Source: Gammaproteobacteria bacterium (GTDB lineage: Bacteria > Pseudomonadota > Gammaproteobacteria > Pseudomonadales > Moraxellaceae). Taken from it: a stretch of DNA of 64,000 bases. The position numbers were made by a program, and so were the translations under genes. Where the stretch lies: contig JAGWUI010000008.1 of assembly GCA_028868515.1 (NCBI GenBank), positions 1 to 64,000 of the forward strand, read 5' to 3'. Each line of letters starts with the position of its first letter. The stretch's first letter is position 1. Under the pieces are notes generated by a model that saw nothing but the letters and a program-made list of their open reading frames with translations, was not told the DNA's origin and did not search any database. Shown in pieces: positions 17,415 through 26,462 of this stretch.

Positions 17415-17461
17415 ATCTCAATGAGCTCCATTTGCATGTGCGAATTGAAGCTCATTGAGAT
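17415..17461. repeat. long intergenic hairpin
   Basis: Perfect 13-base inverted repeat: ATCTCAATGAGCT (17415-17427) and AGCTCATTGAGAT (17449-17461). The 21-base centre itself contains nearly complementary ATTTGCA and TGCGAAT, which extends the structure. No T-run follows on either strand, so a simple intrinsic terminator is unlikely. It lies between the DUF2147 stop and the diguanylate cyclase start, both on the minus strand. Confidence 0.7.
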
Positions 17462-17515
17462 TGTTTGGAGATATGAAATTGAGTGGGATGGGTAGATGCG
17501 CTGATCTGTGAGTAT

Positions 17516-18004
17516 TTAATTGCTAGCCTCTCGATGCCAGATTTGGCTACGCCCTAATAAAGAAAAACCAATATAGCCTCGAACATTGAGTGTATTGCCA
17601 TCTGGAGATAGGGTCATTTTTGCTTTGTACATGTGACCGCTTAAGGGGTCGAGAATTTTCCCGCCATCATAGAGTCCATCTTGAGATGAATCAGGCAGAA
17701 GTCCCCAGAGAATGTTCATGCCTTCGATGGGCTTATGGGTAAAGGGTGCTGGGCAGTCAATACAATATTTTTCTGGAACAGATCCCGCATGAGGCAGCAT
17801 CTTGATGACCGTCCCCCCATAAGTGCCATCAGTATATTTTTCTATTTTGATAAATGATTTGGCAAAACCCGTTTTGTCGTCGATGGTTTTCCACGTGCCT
17901 GTCACATCAGCAGCGTGGCTGAGGCTTGGAATCAAACTTGAAATGCTTAACATAAGACCGAAGACTGCGTTAGTGAATAGTGTTTTGAATGTTATTTTTT
18001 TCAT
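17516..18004 (-). CDS. secreted DUF2147 protein
   Basis: A 162-residue protein with a signal peptide ending at about residue 31 (SSLIPSLSHA / ADVTG). The mature part is DUF2147: VTGTWKTIDDKTGFAKSFIKI at the start, a CIDC pair in the middle that may form a disulfide, ILWGLLPDSSQDGLYDGGKILDP, and a C-terminal NVRGYIGFSLLGRSQIWHRE. The family is a periplasmic lipocalin-like beta-barrel of unknown role, common in Proteobacteria and Bacteroidetes. It is monocistronic here. Confidence 0.88.
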   Translation of the reverse strand: MKKITFKTLFTNAVFGLMLSISSLIPSLSHAADVTGTWKTIDDKTGFAKSFIKIEKYTDGTYGGTVIKMLPHAGSVPEKYCIDCPAPFTHKPIEGMNILWGLLPDSSQDGLYDGGKILDPLSGHMYKAKMTLSPDGNTLNVRGYIGFSLLGRSQIWHREASN

Positions 18005-18112
18005 ATAAGAATCCTTTAATTTTTAAAAAATTTATAGCATGACTAAAGGCATTGTTCATAGATGAAACGAATATTTTTATGTAAATTTACAGAAGATATT
18101 GATGAAGAAATT

Positions 18113-18823
18113 TTAAGAAAATACAGGGATCACCCACATTGCTGTGATGACAGCATTTACTGCCATACCGAAAGCAGCATATTCACCTGCAATTGGGCTA
18201 CGCTGCCATGCTTGCGCAGTTCCAATTGCGTGAGCAGCTAAACCCATCGCAAAACCTGCAGCGCGTTCATCATCAATATTGCGTAAGATCAGTGGTGAAA
18301 GAACTGCACCAATAAGACCAGAAAAAATAACAATAAAACTGACTAAAGTGAGTGGCGCATGAGTTAAAGCTGCAACATTCAGTGCAATCGGTGTAGTAAC
18401 TGCGCGTGTGGCAAACGCAAGGATTTCTGGTTGCGCCAAGTGCAACCCATAGGCAAGTGACATTGGCAATACACTGCCAAAGACCGTCGCGAAAGCAAAT
18501 AAACCGAAGAGGCGCTTGATTGGAAGTTGATCAAATTTAATCGTTGCTAAAGGGATCGCAAGTGCAACCGTGGCATAACCGAGAATGTGATTAAATAAGG
18601 GGGCGACCGTTTGTGCGTATGCGGTGTAATGCCAATCAAAAATCGCCAGTAGTGATACGACAATAATAATGGCAGCAATTACCAGCGGAAAACGTGGAAA
18701 ACGAATGTTTATAAATTTAGCAGCCAGATAACCCATAAGGGTCAATAAAAAACCAGCCACAATCAGGATATTTGCGGAGTAGTAATTAGCAATGTGTTGA
18801 GTTAATAGATCGATCATAGCCAT
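18113..18823 (-). CDS. LrgB/CidB-family membrane protein
   Basis: A 236-residue protein with about seven membrane helices. It shows the LrgB signature region LAYGLHLAQPEILAFATRAVTTPIALNVA and the late GLAAHAIGTAQAWQR...YAAFGMAVNAVITA. LrgB works with LrgA and has been linked to murein hydrolase export or to transport of small metabolites such as pyruvate. Its start overlaps the lrgA-like gene by ten bases, so the pair is translationally coupled. Confidence 0.9.
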   Translation of the reverse strand: MAMIDLLTQHIANYYSANILIVAGFLLTLMGYLAAKFINIRFPRFPLVIAAIIIVVSLLAIFDWHYTAYAQTVAPLFNHILGYATVALAIPLATIKFDQLPIKRLFGLFAFATVFGSVLPMSLAYGLHLAQPEILAFATRAVTTPIALNVAALTHAPLTLVSFIVIFSGLIGAVLSPLILRNIDDERAAGFAMGLAAHAIGTAQAWQRSPIAGEYAAFGMAVNAVITAMWVIPVFS

Positions 18824-19233
18824 TTCTTTACGATGTATGCGTACAGTCTAAGAGGGATGAGTGTGCTAACCACCATGATGAATAGAATCTTGAACGCGTC
18901 ATTGCCAAGTCCAGCCAGCAGTGTGCCAATGCCAGCACAAATCGGTAGAAATGCAAAAATACCTTCCTTCAGTATTTTTGAATTTGCAGCGACAACTCGT
19001 GAGGGGATTGCGCCGCGTGAAATACGATAAGCGATCGCGAATCCGAATAATAAAAATAACCCTAAAAAATTGCCCAAGTTTGCATAGCCAATTTGTGTCA
19101 TGAGCCACACCGATGTTTCACGGATAAACACGATGATCAGGGTGACGACCAATAGCATCTTCCAGTCAATTCTGGCTGGAAGTGGGGTGTTTGGTGACTC
19201 TTTCGCGTGAGACTTTAAGGGCTGAAGTGACAT
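18814..19233 (-). CDS. LrgA/CidA-family membrane protein
   Basis: A 139-residue holin-like protein with four helices after a hydrophilic N-terminus of about 22 residues. Segments that fit the family are GNFLGLFLLFGFAIAYRI and GIFAFLPICAGIGTLL. It normally partners LrgB, encoded immediately downstream with a ten-base overlap. The pair follows hflX by 31 bases on the same strand, so read-through from hflX is possible. Confidence 0.85.
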   Translation of the reverse strand: MSLQPLKSHAKESPNTPLPARIDWKMLLVVTLIIVFIRETSVWLMTQIGYANLGNFLGLFLLFGFAIAYRISRGAIPSRVVAANSKILKEGIFAFLPICAGIGTLLAGLGNDAFKILFIMVVSTLIPLRLYAYIVKKWL

Positions 19234-19263
19234 AAATTGGATTTTGATTAACCTGAATTTTGA

Positions 19264-20697
19264 TTAACTAGGGTGGGTCGGTTGAGTTGGGTTTTCTAAC
19301 GCATCTTCATCAATCATACTTTCATCTGCCATCGCTTGAGCGTGTGCTTGAGCGCGTTCGACTTTTACTTGTTCGAAGTGTTCAAGTGTGCGTCTAAACA
19401 GCTTAGCTTCTTCTTCAGGTAGAATCTCATCAGGATTGATCTGTGCTTCTGCGAGTATACGAGCGAGGGTAGGCGTGGATAAGGTAATGGTCAATTCAAA
19501 TGCGCCATTATCCAAAATGCTCTCATGTTGGATCACGCCTAAACGATAAAGCTGACTGCGCAGGCGTCCTGCACTGATCGGGAGTGTTAGATGAAATGTT
19601 GATACTTTACCGACAGATAGACGTTGTTGTACAGCTTGTTTCAGTAGGTCAATTCCTGAGCCACTACGTGCTGAGACATAGACACGATCAGGAACATCGG
19701 GCTCACCTTCATGCAAAAGAGGTGCATCGCCACTCATATCAATTTTGTTATAGACCCTCAGAATAGGCACTTCTGCACCAATTTCGTTGAGCACCGCTTC
19801 GACAGCGTCAATTTGCTCATCGCGATCAGGACTGCTCTGATCGATGACATGCAATAGCAAATCTGCTTCGAGTGTTTCTTCCAAAGTTGCCCGAAAGGAC
19901 TCAACGAGCCCATGTGGTAAATGGCGAACAAAACCAACGGTATCTGCCAGAACCAAAGGCCCTAAGCCCTGCCATTCTAAGCGGCGTAGCGTTGGGTCAA
20001 GTGTTGCAAAAAGTTGATTGGCGACATAGACATCGCTTTCAGCCAGTCGATTGAACAGGGTGGATTTGCCAGCGTTGGTATAACCGACGAGTGAGACGGT
20101 TGGTATATCAGCTTTTTGGCGAGCAGCACGACCTTGCTTGCGTGTTTGGCGCACTTTATTCAGGCGTTCTTTTAATTGCCCAACGCGAATTTGTAATAAA
20201 CGGCGGTCTGTTTCGAGCTGAGTTTCACCTGGACCGCGTAGTCCAATCCCACCTTTTTGGCGTTCAAGGTGAGTCCAGCCGCGAACAAGACGAGAAGATA
20301 GGTGATCGAGCTGTGCAAGTTCGACTTGCAGCTTGCCTTCAAAGGTTCGTGCACGTTGTGCAAAAATATCGAGAATGAGACCTGTACGATCGACGACGCG
20401 ACATTGAAATATTCTTTCTAAATTACGTTCTTGAGCAGGGGTCAGCGTATGGTCAAAGATGACGAGATCAATGTCGTTATGAATGACGGATTGATGAATT
20501 TCTTCGGCTTTTCCTTTACCCACAAAGAGTTTGGCGTCGGGCTTTTGGCGCGATCCTGTGATCATGTCAATGATTTCTGCACCAGCGGATTGGGCAAGCA
20601 AACGAAATTCTTCGAGATCTTGATGATCGATGTGATAGATATTCAGGTGAACCAAGAGTGCGCGTTCGCCACCACTCGGTCGGTCAAACAGTTCCAT
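19264..20697 (-). CDS. hflX: GTPase HflX
   Basis: Ribosome-splitting GTPase that rescues stalled ribosomes after stress. It has 477 residues. The N-terminal HflX domain (about 1-190) contains VGKGKAEEI and the RGPGETQLETDRR linker. The G domain has GYTNAGKSTLFN (G1), DTVGFVRHLPHGL (G3) and NKID (G4). The C-terminal tail is acidic and Gln/Ala-rich. Most gammaproteobacteria place hflX after hfq; here no hfq lies upstream (20698-20963 holds no gene). Confidence 0.97.
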   Translation of the reverse strand: MELFDRPSGGERALLVHLNIYHIDHQDLEEFRLLAQSAGAEIIDMITGSRQKPDAKLFVGKGKAEEIHQSVIHNDIDLVIFDHTLTPAQERNLERIFQCRVVDRTGLILDIFAQRARTFEGKLQVELAQLDHLSSRLVRGWTHLERQKGGIGLRGPGETQLETDRRLLQIRVGQLKERLNKVRQTRKQGRAARQKADIPTVSLVGYTNAGKSTLFNRLAESDVYVANQLFATLDPTLRRLEWQGLGPLVLADTVGFVRHLPHGLVESFRATLEETLEADLLLHVIDQSSPDRDEQIDAVEAVLNEIGAEVPILRVYNKIDMSGDAPLLHEGEPDVPDRVYVSARSGSGIDLLKQAVQQRLSVGKVSTFHLTLPISAGRLRSQLYRLGVIQHESILDNGAFELTITLSTPTLARILAEAQINPDEILPEEEAKLFRRTLEHFEQVKVERAQAHAQAMADESMIDEDALENPTQPTHPS

Positions 20698-20963
20698 ACA
20701 TATCCATACTGATTGATAAAAAAGTCATAAAAAGTACAACAGACTAAACGACAAGGTGCGGTACATTCTATTGCCATGAAGATGTTGATTCATTTTAAAC
20801 GAATTTAGGGTAGATCATGTAGTATTTCACAGCATATTGATCTGATGAATGAAGTCAGTAGTCTAGAGTACGTGATCACTACTGAGGTCTGCTATTCTTT
20901 ATTTCATCATATTGCAAAATCTGAGCGCTATATTGGGCTTTATTTTTTTAAAGTGTAGCCTTA

Positions 20964-21728
20964 ATGATTACAACTAAAGCCAATCTCCATATAGAACATC
21001 TAGAAACTTCTATTTTAAATGATATGACTAAAACTAAAAACTTAATGCCACTATCGGTTCGTTTAGCTGAAAATGTTGACGAAATGCGACTCGCGCAGCG
21101 ATTGCGTGCAGAGGCTTTTGGTCCTGCATTTGATATGCAGTTTGAAAATGGTTTGGATGAAGATCGTTTTGATGTGTATTGTGCACATCTCTTGGTATTT
21201 GAAGGTTCCCGATTAGTTGCAACAACGCGCATGCTTGATCGAGAGCGTGCGTGCTTGGCTGGCGGGTTTTATAGTGAACAAGAGTTTGATTTAAGAGATG
21301 CGTTAGCCGCGACACCAGGAAATTTTCTTGAAATTGGTCGCACCTGTGTTGCTCCTGAGTATTCGTCAATGCGTGCGATACAAACGTTATGGCAGGGTGT
21401 TGCAGAAGTCGCTACGCAATGGAATGCGGATATTCTGATCGGATGTGCATCATTGCCTTTAGGTGATGGAGATTGCCAAGGCTGGTTAAATAGCTTGCCT
21501 GAAAAACATCGACTGTCTTTGCCTGTTCGAGCGCGTCGTCCGCTGCCAATCCCTGTCTCGAGTAAACAGCCTGAGATTCCAACGTTGTTAAAAACGTATT
21601 TGCGTATGAATGCTAAATTAGGTACTCAAGCCTATTTTGATCCAGTATTTCATTGCGCAGATATTTTGATTTGGCTGCCTCTTGCTGAGATGACGGCTAA
21701 ATATCGTGAACGACTCACCGCTGCTTAA
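20964..21728 (+). CDS. olsB: probable ornithine-lipid N-acyltransferase (OlsB-like)
   Basis: A 254-residue GNAT-like acyltransferase. The LRAEAFGPAFDM, DRFDVYCAHLLVFEGSRLVATTRML and FLEIGRTCV...R segments match the OlsB/hemolysin-type acyltransferase family that makes lyso-ornithine lipid from ornithine and acyl-ACP. The late RMNAKLGTQAYFDPVFHCADI also fits. The next gene is an OlsA-type lysolipid acyltransferase, the partner enzyme. The first 20 residues before Met21 (21024) look unconserved and the true start may be there. Assignment rests on the family pattern plus the neighbour; a homologous PlsC-coupled acyltransferase with another head group is possible. Confidence 0.75.
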   Translation: MITTKANLHIEHLETSILNDMTKTKNLMPLSVRLAENVDEMRLAQRLRAEAFGPAFDMQFENGLDEDRFDVYCAHLLVFEGSRLVATTRMLDRERACLAGGFYSEQEFDLRDALAATPGNFLEIGRTCVAPEYSSMRAIQTLWQGVAEVATQWNADILIGCASLPLGDGDCQGWLNSLPEKHRLSLPVRARRPLPIPVSSKQPEIPTLLKTYLRMNAKLGTQAYFDPVFHCADILIWLPLAEMTAKYRERLTAA

Positions 21729-21903
21729 TCATTGAAATGATATTTATCGTGAATGCCTCTCGTACAGTGAGTTCAGGCATTCAATTCTTTTTTTGCAAGT
21801 TTGAATCAGATCGGCTAATGTTTCATTGTCGGTGTGTTTTTATTTTATTGTTTCCTTAGTGTTTGATTGCTCATTAAGGGTATGTGTTTTTTTGAGAGTA
21901 TTT

Positions 21904-22716
21904 ATGTCGAAGCCTCCTGCTCATCCTTTTTCTCCATCATCATTATCTACACAAACCCTTCGCCAGATTCGCAGAATATTTCGTTCAAGTGGCCTTGCTT
22001 GGGCTGTTGGTCAAGGATTCTATGCAGCGGGTGTGAGTGGGGCACTGACAAAACCGAATCAACCGCATCATCCTCGAGTGATTAAAGATGTCTGCCAAAA
22101 GCTATGTCGTGCATTGGCAATCGAAGTGAAAGTGCATGGTGAGATGTCGACTGAACACGCGCTCTGGGTCAGTAATCATGTGTCATGGACAGATATTCCT
22201 GTGATTGGTTCTGCTGCGCCAGTTTTCTTTTTATCAAAAGCCGAAGTCGCGAGTTGGCCTGTGATTGGGCGTTTGGCAAAAGCTGGCGGTACATTGTTTA
22301 TTAAACGTGGATCTGGTGATGCCAATGCGGTGACTGTGCAAATTGCAGGGTTTTTGCGTCAGAAGTTACCTGTGTTGTTTTTCCCTGAGGGAACAACAAC
22401 TGATGGACGCGAGATTCGACGTTTACACGGCAAGTTATTAGCCGCAGCGATTGAAACTGCGACACCAATTCATCCTCTGATTCTGTGTTATCAAGGGCCA
22501 GATGGTCGTTTGGATAGTGTGATGCCCTACATTGGCGATATGGAGTTTGGTACGCATTTACAGGATGTGCTAGGGCGTAGCAAAGTTCGAGCGCATATCC
22601 TGCCGCTTCCTGCAATTTCTGTAGATGGACATGATGTCCATACGTTGACGGATGAGTTACTACGCAAAATGCGTGAAGGACTGGCAATGTTACAAGCGCA
22701 GGTGTTGGTTCCCTAA
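21904..22716 (+). CDS. olsA: lysolipid O-acyltransferase (OlsA/PlsC family)
   Basis: A 270-residue protein from the start at 21904, which has GAGAG five bases upstream; the frame is open further upstream, but the 26 extra residues there are a hydrophobic, unlikely extension. It carries the HX4D motif NHVSWTDIP at about 90 and FFPEGTTTDGREIRR at about 150, the catalytic and phosphate-binding blocks of the PlsC family. With the olsB-like gene upstream it probably adds the second acyl chain of ornithine lipid. It may also act in ordinary phosphatidate synthesis. Confidence 0.85.
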   Translation: MSKPPAHPFSPSSLSTQTLRQIRRIFRSSGLAWAVGQGFYAAGVSGALTKPNQPHHPRVIKDVCQKLCRALAIEVKVHGEMSTEHALWVSNHVSWTDIPVIGSAAPVFFLSKAEVASWPVIGRLAKAGGTLFIKRGSGDANAVTVQIAGFLRQKLPVLFFPEGTTTDGREIRRLHGKLLAAAIETATPIHPLILCYQGPDGRLDSVMPYIGDMEFGTHLQDVLGRSKVRAHILPLPAISVDGHDVHTLTDELLRKMREGLAMLQAQVLVP

Positions 22717-22770
22717 GCTTTTTGAGGTAGGCATGTGGGTCACCATGCACATGCCTATCTATTGATATGT

Positions 22771-23487
22771 TTATCTTATATGTTCTCTAAACCATTTTGA
22801 CAAAATTCCAAATAGTTCCATAGGTTTCTCAAGTGGAGTCATGTGTCCACTATGTTCGATGATCGCGAGCTGTGATTGAGGAATCCGATCGGCCATTTGC
22901 TGTGATTCGTTGACACTACGCATTTGATCGTTTCGACTGGTGATAATCAGTGTTGGGCATGTTACTTTTTCTAAATCTTCATAACCGTCATTGCGCATAG
23001 CGGATAGCTGGCGGATAAAGACGTCTTTCCCATTATCAACGGCCATGGTTTGTAGCCGATCTAATAGTGCCTGATCGTGTGTGCGATCTGGATCAACGGC
23101 TAATGCTAGCGCACGTTTAGTTAAGCCCTTAAAGGGATATTGTTTGGCGAGTTCAATCTGAGCTTGAGTTTGTGCCACTTCGAGCGCACTTTGTTGATGT
23201 GCGGATGTGTTCATAAAAATAATGGCGATGACACGCTCTGGTGCAAATTTATAAACCCATTGTGCGACATAGCCGCCCATTGAAAATCCAATCAGGACAA
23301 AGCGTGGTGGAGCATTAAGCAGGACTCGTCTAGCCATGGCCTCAAGCGCATCATCTTGTGTTAAATCACCAAAAGACAAATTTCCAAGAGACTCAAGTCC
23401 TATACGAACATCATCCCAAAGTCTTGCGTCGAGCATAAATCCGGGCAGAAGAAGGATAGGCTTCTTTTCCCGTATCTGATCAATCAT
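22771..23487 (-). CDS. alpha/beta hydrolase
   Basis: A 238-residue soluble hydrolase. Oxyanion segment ILLLPGFMLDARLWDD, nucleophile elbow LIGFSMGGYVAQW (Ser at about 85), acid in SRNDQMRSV and catalytic His in EHSGHMTPLEKP. It resembles the MenH/BioH-like group without enough signal to name a substrate. It is convergent with olsA, 54 bases away. Its upstream neighbour comM lies about 80 bases away on the same strand. Confidence 0.88.
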   Translation of the reverse strand: MIDQIREKKPILLLPGFMLDARLWDDVRIGLESLGNLSFGDLTQDDALEAMARRVLLNAPPRFVLIGFSMGGYVAQWVYKFAPERVIAIIFMNTSAHQQSALEVAQTQAQIELAKQYPFKGLTKRALALAVDPDRTHDQALLDRLQTMAVDNGKDVFIRQLSAMRNDGYEDLEKVTCPTLIITSRNDQMRSVNESQQMADRIPQSQLAIIEHSGHMTPLEKPMELFGILSKWFREHIR

Positions 23488-23567
23488 GTCACATTCCCTT
23501 TTGATTCAGCGATTTTGTAGCAGTGTTTTGTCGTCATGGTCATTATATCTGGAATATTGATCGTGGA

Positions 23568-25058
23568 TTAAGTTTGCGCAAAACCACGATAGCCCAGAGC
23601 TTCGGTTAAATGTGGTGATAGCACATCATCGCTGCCAGATAAATCTGCAATCGTGCGTGCTACACGCAGAACTCGATGATAGGCGCGTGCAGATAATGCC
23701 AGACGTGCTTGAGCCAGTTGCATGAGTTTTTGCTCGGCAGGCGCTAGAATCACGAACTGATCTAACTGAGTGGGCGTGAGTGATTGGTTTGTGCCGTGTT
23801 GGCGAGTCAATTGACGTTGTCGTGCGGACAATACACGTTCTCGAACGATGGCTGATGTTTCGCCAGACTGTGCTTGTTGCAAGTCACTGGCAGGTAATGC
23901 TGGCACTTCAATATGCAAATCAATCCGATCTAACAGCGGCCCTGATAATTTCGAGCGATAACGTGCAATTGCATCTGTTGAACATTTGCATCGTGCGCCG
24001 CTATCACTGGCGTAACCACAAGGACAAGGGTTCATGGCGGCAATCAATTGGAATTTTGCAGGAAATTTGACTTGTCGTGCCGCGCGTGAAATGACCACCT
24101 CACTGGATTCCAATGGCTGCCGTAGGACTTCTAATACTTTGCGATCAAACTCTGGCAATTCATCTAAAAATAAAACGCCGTGATGCGCTAATGTAATTTC
24201 ACCGGGTTTGGGTTGTGAGCCTCCGCCAACCAGTGCCGCCGCAGAAGCAGTATGATGAACTGACCTGAATGGACGTACACCAAATGGTTGTTCAGAATTC
24301 GCGATAGAGTAAATGCTGGCAACTTCTAGGCTTTCTTCATCAGTTAATGGTGGCAAGATGCTGGACAGTCGTGACGCGAGTAATGTTTTCCCTGTTCCGG
24401 GAGGGCCTGAGAATAAAATAGAGTGTCCGCCTGCGGCTGCGATTTCTAGCGCGCGTCTTGCACGATGCTGACCTTTAATATCTGCCATATCTAAAAGCGG
24501 AGTAGTGGATTTCAGTGCTTTGGGTACTGGCGTATTGGCAAGTTGTGCTTCCCCTTCTAAATGCGCACATAAATCAGCAAGATTTGCCGCACCCCAGACT
24601 TTGAGTCCTTCAATTCGCGCTGCTTCTTCAGCATTGGCAGCAGGAACAAATAATTCATGCTGGGCGAGATGCGTTGCGCGTGCAACAGCAAGCACACCTT
24701 GTACCGTGCGTAGATCGCCATTGAGGGCGAGTTCGCCAATAAATTCACGATTTTCTAAACATTCAGGAGAGATCTGGCCTGTTGCTGCCAGTACGCCAAG
24801 TGCAATGGGCAAATCCAATCGACTGCCATCTTTCGGCAGGTCAGCAGGAGCGAGGTTAATGGTCATGCGGCGCTGAGGGAATTGGAATCCTGAATTTAAA
24901 ATTGCTGAACGCACACGATCTTTACTTTCGCGGACGGCTGCTTCGGGTAAACCCACGATGGTGAGGGCTGGTAATCCTTGGCTTAAATGAGCTTCAACTT
25001 GTACAGCAGGAGCATTGAGCCCCATTACTGCACGTGTCCAGACTTGGGCAAATGACAT
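23568..25058 (-). CDS. comM: ComM, YifB-family AAA+ helicase
   Basis: Hexameric helicase that aids branch migration during natural transformation and so long heterologous integration. It has 496 residues: N-terminal ChlI-like domain (SFAQVWTRAVMGLNAPAV...EAHLSQGLPALTIVGLP), then the Mg-chelatase AAA core with Walker A FSGPPGTGKTLLA, Walker B GVLFLDELPEF, and the zinc-like AMNPCPCGYASDSGARCKC segment, then the C-terminal lid (LSARAYHRVLRVARTIADL). The family is important for DNA uptake in Vibrio and Acinetobacter, in keeping with the inferred Moraxellaceae host. Confidence 0.96.
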   Translation of the reverse strand: MSFAQVWTRAVMGLNAPAVQVEAHLSQGLPALTIVGLPEAAVRESKDRVRSAILNSGFQFPQRRMTINLAPADLPKDGSRLDLPIALGVLAATGQISPECLENREFIGELALNGDLRTVQGVLAVARATHLAQHELFVPAANAEEAARIEGLKVWGAANLADLCAHLEGEAQLANTPVPKALKSTTPLLDMADIKGQHRARRALEIAAAGGHSILFSGPPGTGKTLLASRLSSILPPLTDEESLEVASIYSIANSEQPFGVRPFRSVHHTASAAALVGGGSQPKPGEITLAHHGVLFLDELPEFDRKVLEVLRQPLESSEVVISRAARQVKFPAKFQLIAAMNPCPCGYASDSGARCKCSTDAIARYRSKLSGPLLDRIDLHIEVPALPASDLQQAQSGETSAIVRERVLSARQRQLTRQHGTNQSLTPTQLDQFVILAPAEQKLMQLAQARLALSARAYHRVLRVARTIADLSGSDDVLSPHLTEALGYRGFAQT

Positions 25059-25179
25059 GTATTAACCTGATTATTATGTAAATTGAAAAAATGAATTAGT
25101 TTTTAAATGAAAAATCATTGTTTTATGAGTTTTAATATTTTGCTTTTATTGGTTCTATTCACCTTATCTATGCTAAGAG

Positions 25180-25238
25180 AGGGCAGGTTTTGAAGCTGCC
25201 TTTACAGTTGAAGATTCGTAGGGGGCAAAACCCACCCT
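25180..25238. repeat. inverted pair of short hairpins (BIME-like)
   Basis: Left part AGGGCAGGTTTTGAAGCTGCCTTTAC (from 25180) and right part GTAGGGGGCAAAACCCACCCT (25218-25238) are related as reverse complements with a few gaps, and each folds on itself. It sits in the 200-base space between ubiK and comM on the minus strand. No other copy was seen in this window. Confidence 0.5.
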
Positions 25239-25261
25239 GTTCTTAAATTTGATTTTAAAAT

Positions 25262-25495
25262 TTAGCCTTCTTTTCGTTCAAGGATTATTTTTTCTAGAGC
25301 GCTGACTTGTTGTTCTAACGCTTTAATTGCTTGCCTAGCCTCTGCAAGCTGTTTTTCTTGGCGGTTTAGTGTGTCGCGACTCACAATATCCATACGATCT
25401 AAGGTATCACTGAACCATGCGCGCATATTTTTTTCAAAATCTGCTTTTGGTGCTTTGAGCTGTTCTGATACAGCTTGAAAAAATTGCTCTAACAT
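25262..25495 (-). CDS. ubiK: ubiquinone biosynthesis accessory factor UbiK
   Basis: A 77-residue protein from the start MLEQFFQAVSEQLKAP at 25495; the open frame extends upstream but that part has no conserved features. Family order: short N-terminal segment, FEKNMRAWFSDTLDRMDIVSRD and a C-terminal coiled coil (about 45-72, LAEARQAIKALEQQVSALEKII). UbiK trimerises, interacts with UbiJ and supports the aerobic ubiquinone assembly complex. It was formerly called YqiC/BMFP. Confidence 0.92.
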   Translation of the reverse strand: MLEQFFQAVSEQLKAPKADFEKNMRAWFSDTLDRMDIVSRDTLNRQEKQLAEARQAIKALEQQVSALEKIILERKEG

Positions 25496-26340
<845 letters not shown>

Positions 26341-26462
26341 CGAACAAATACTCGAACACTCGTTCAGACTGCGAGTTAAGTTCGATGTATGTAAATGCTG
26401 TAACTACCACATTGCTTTGAAAAATTGATACTTTTAATTGATATTGCACAGAGGACTCCCTC

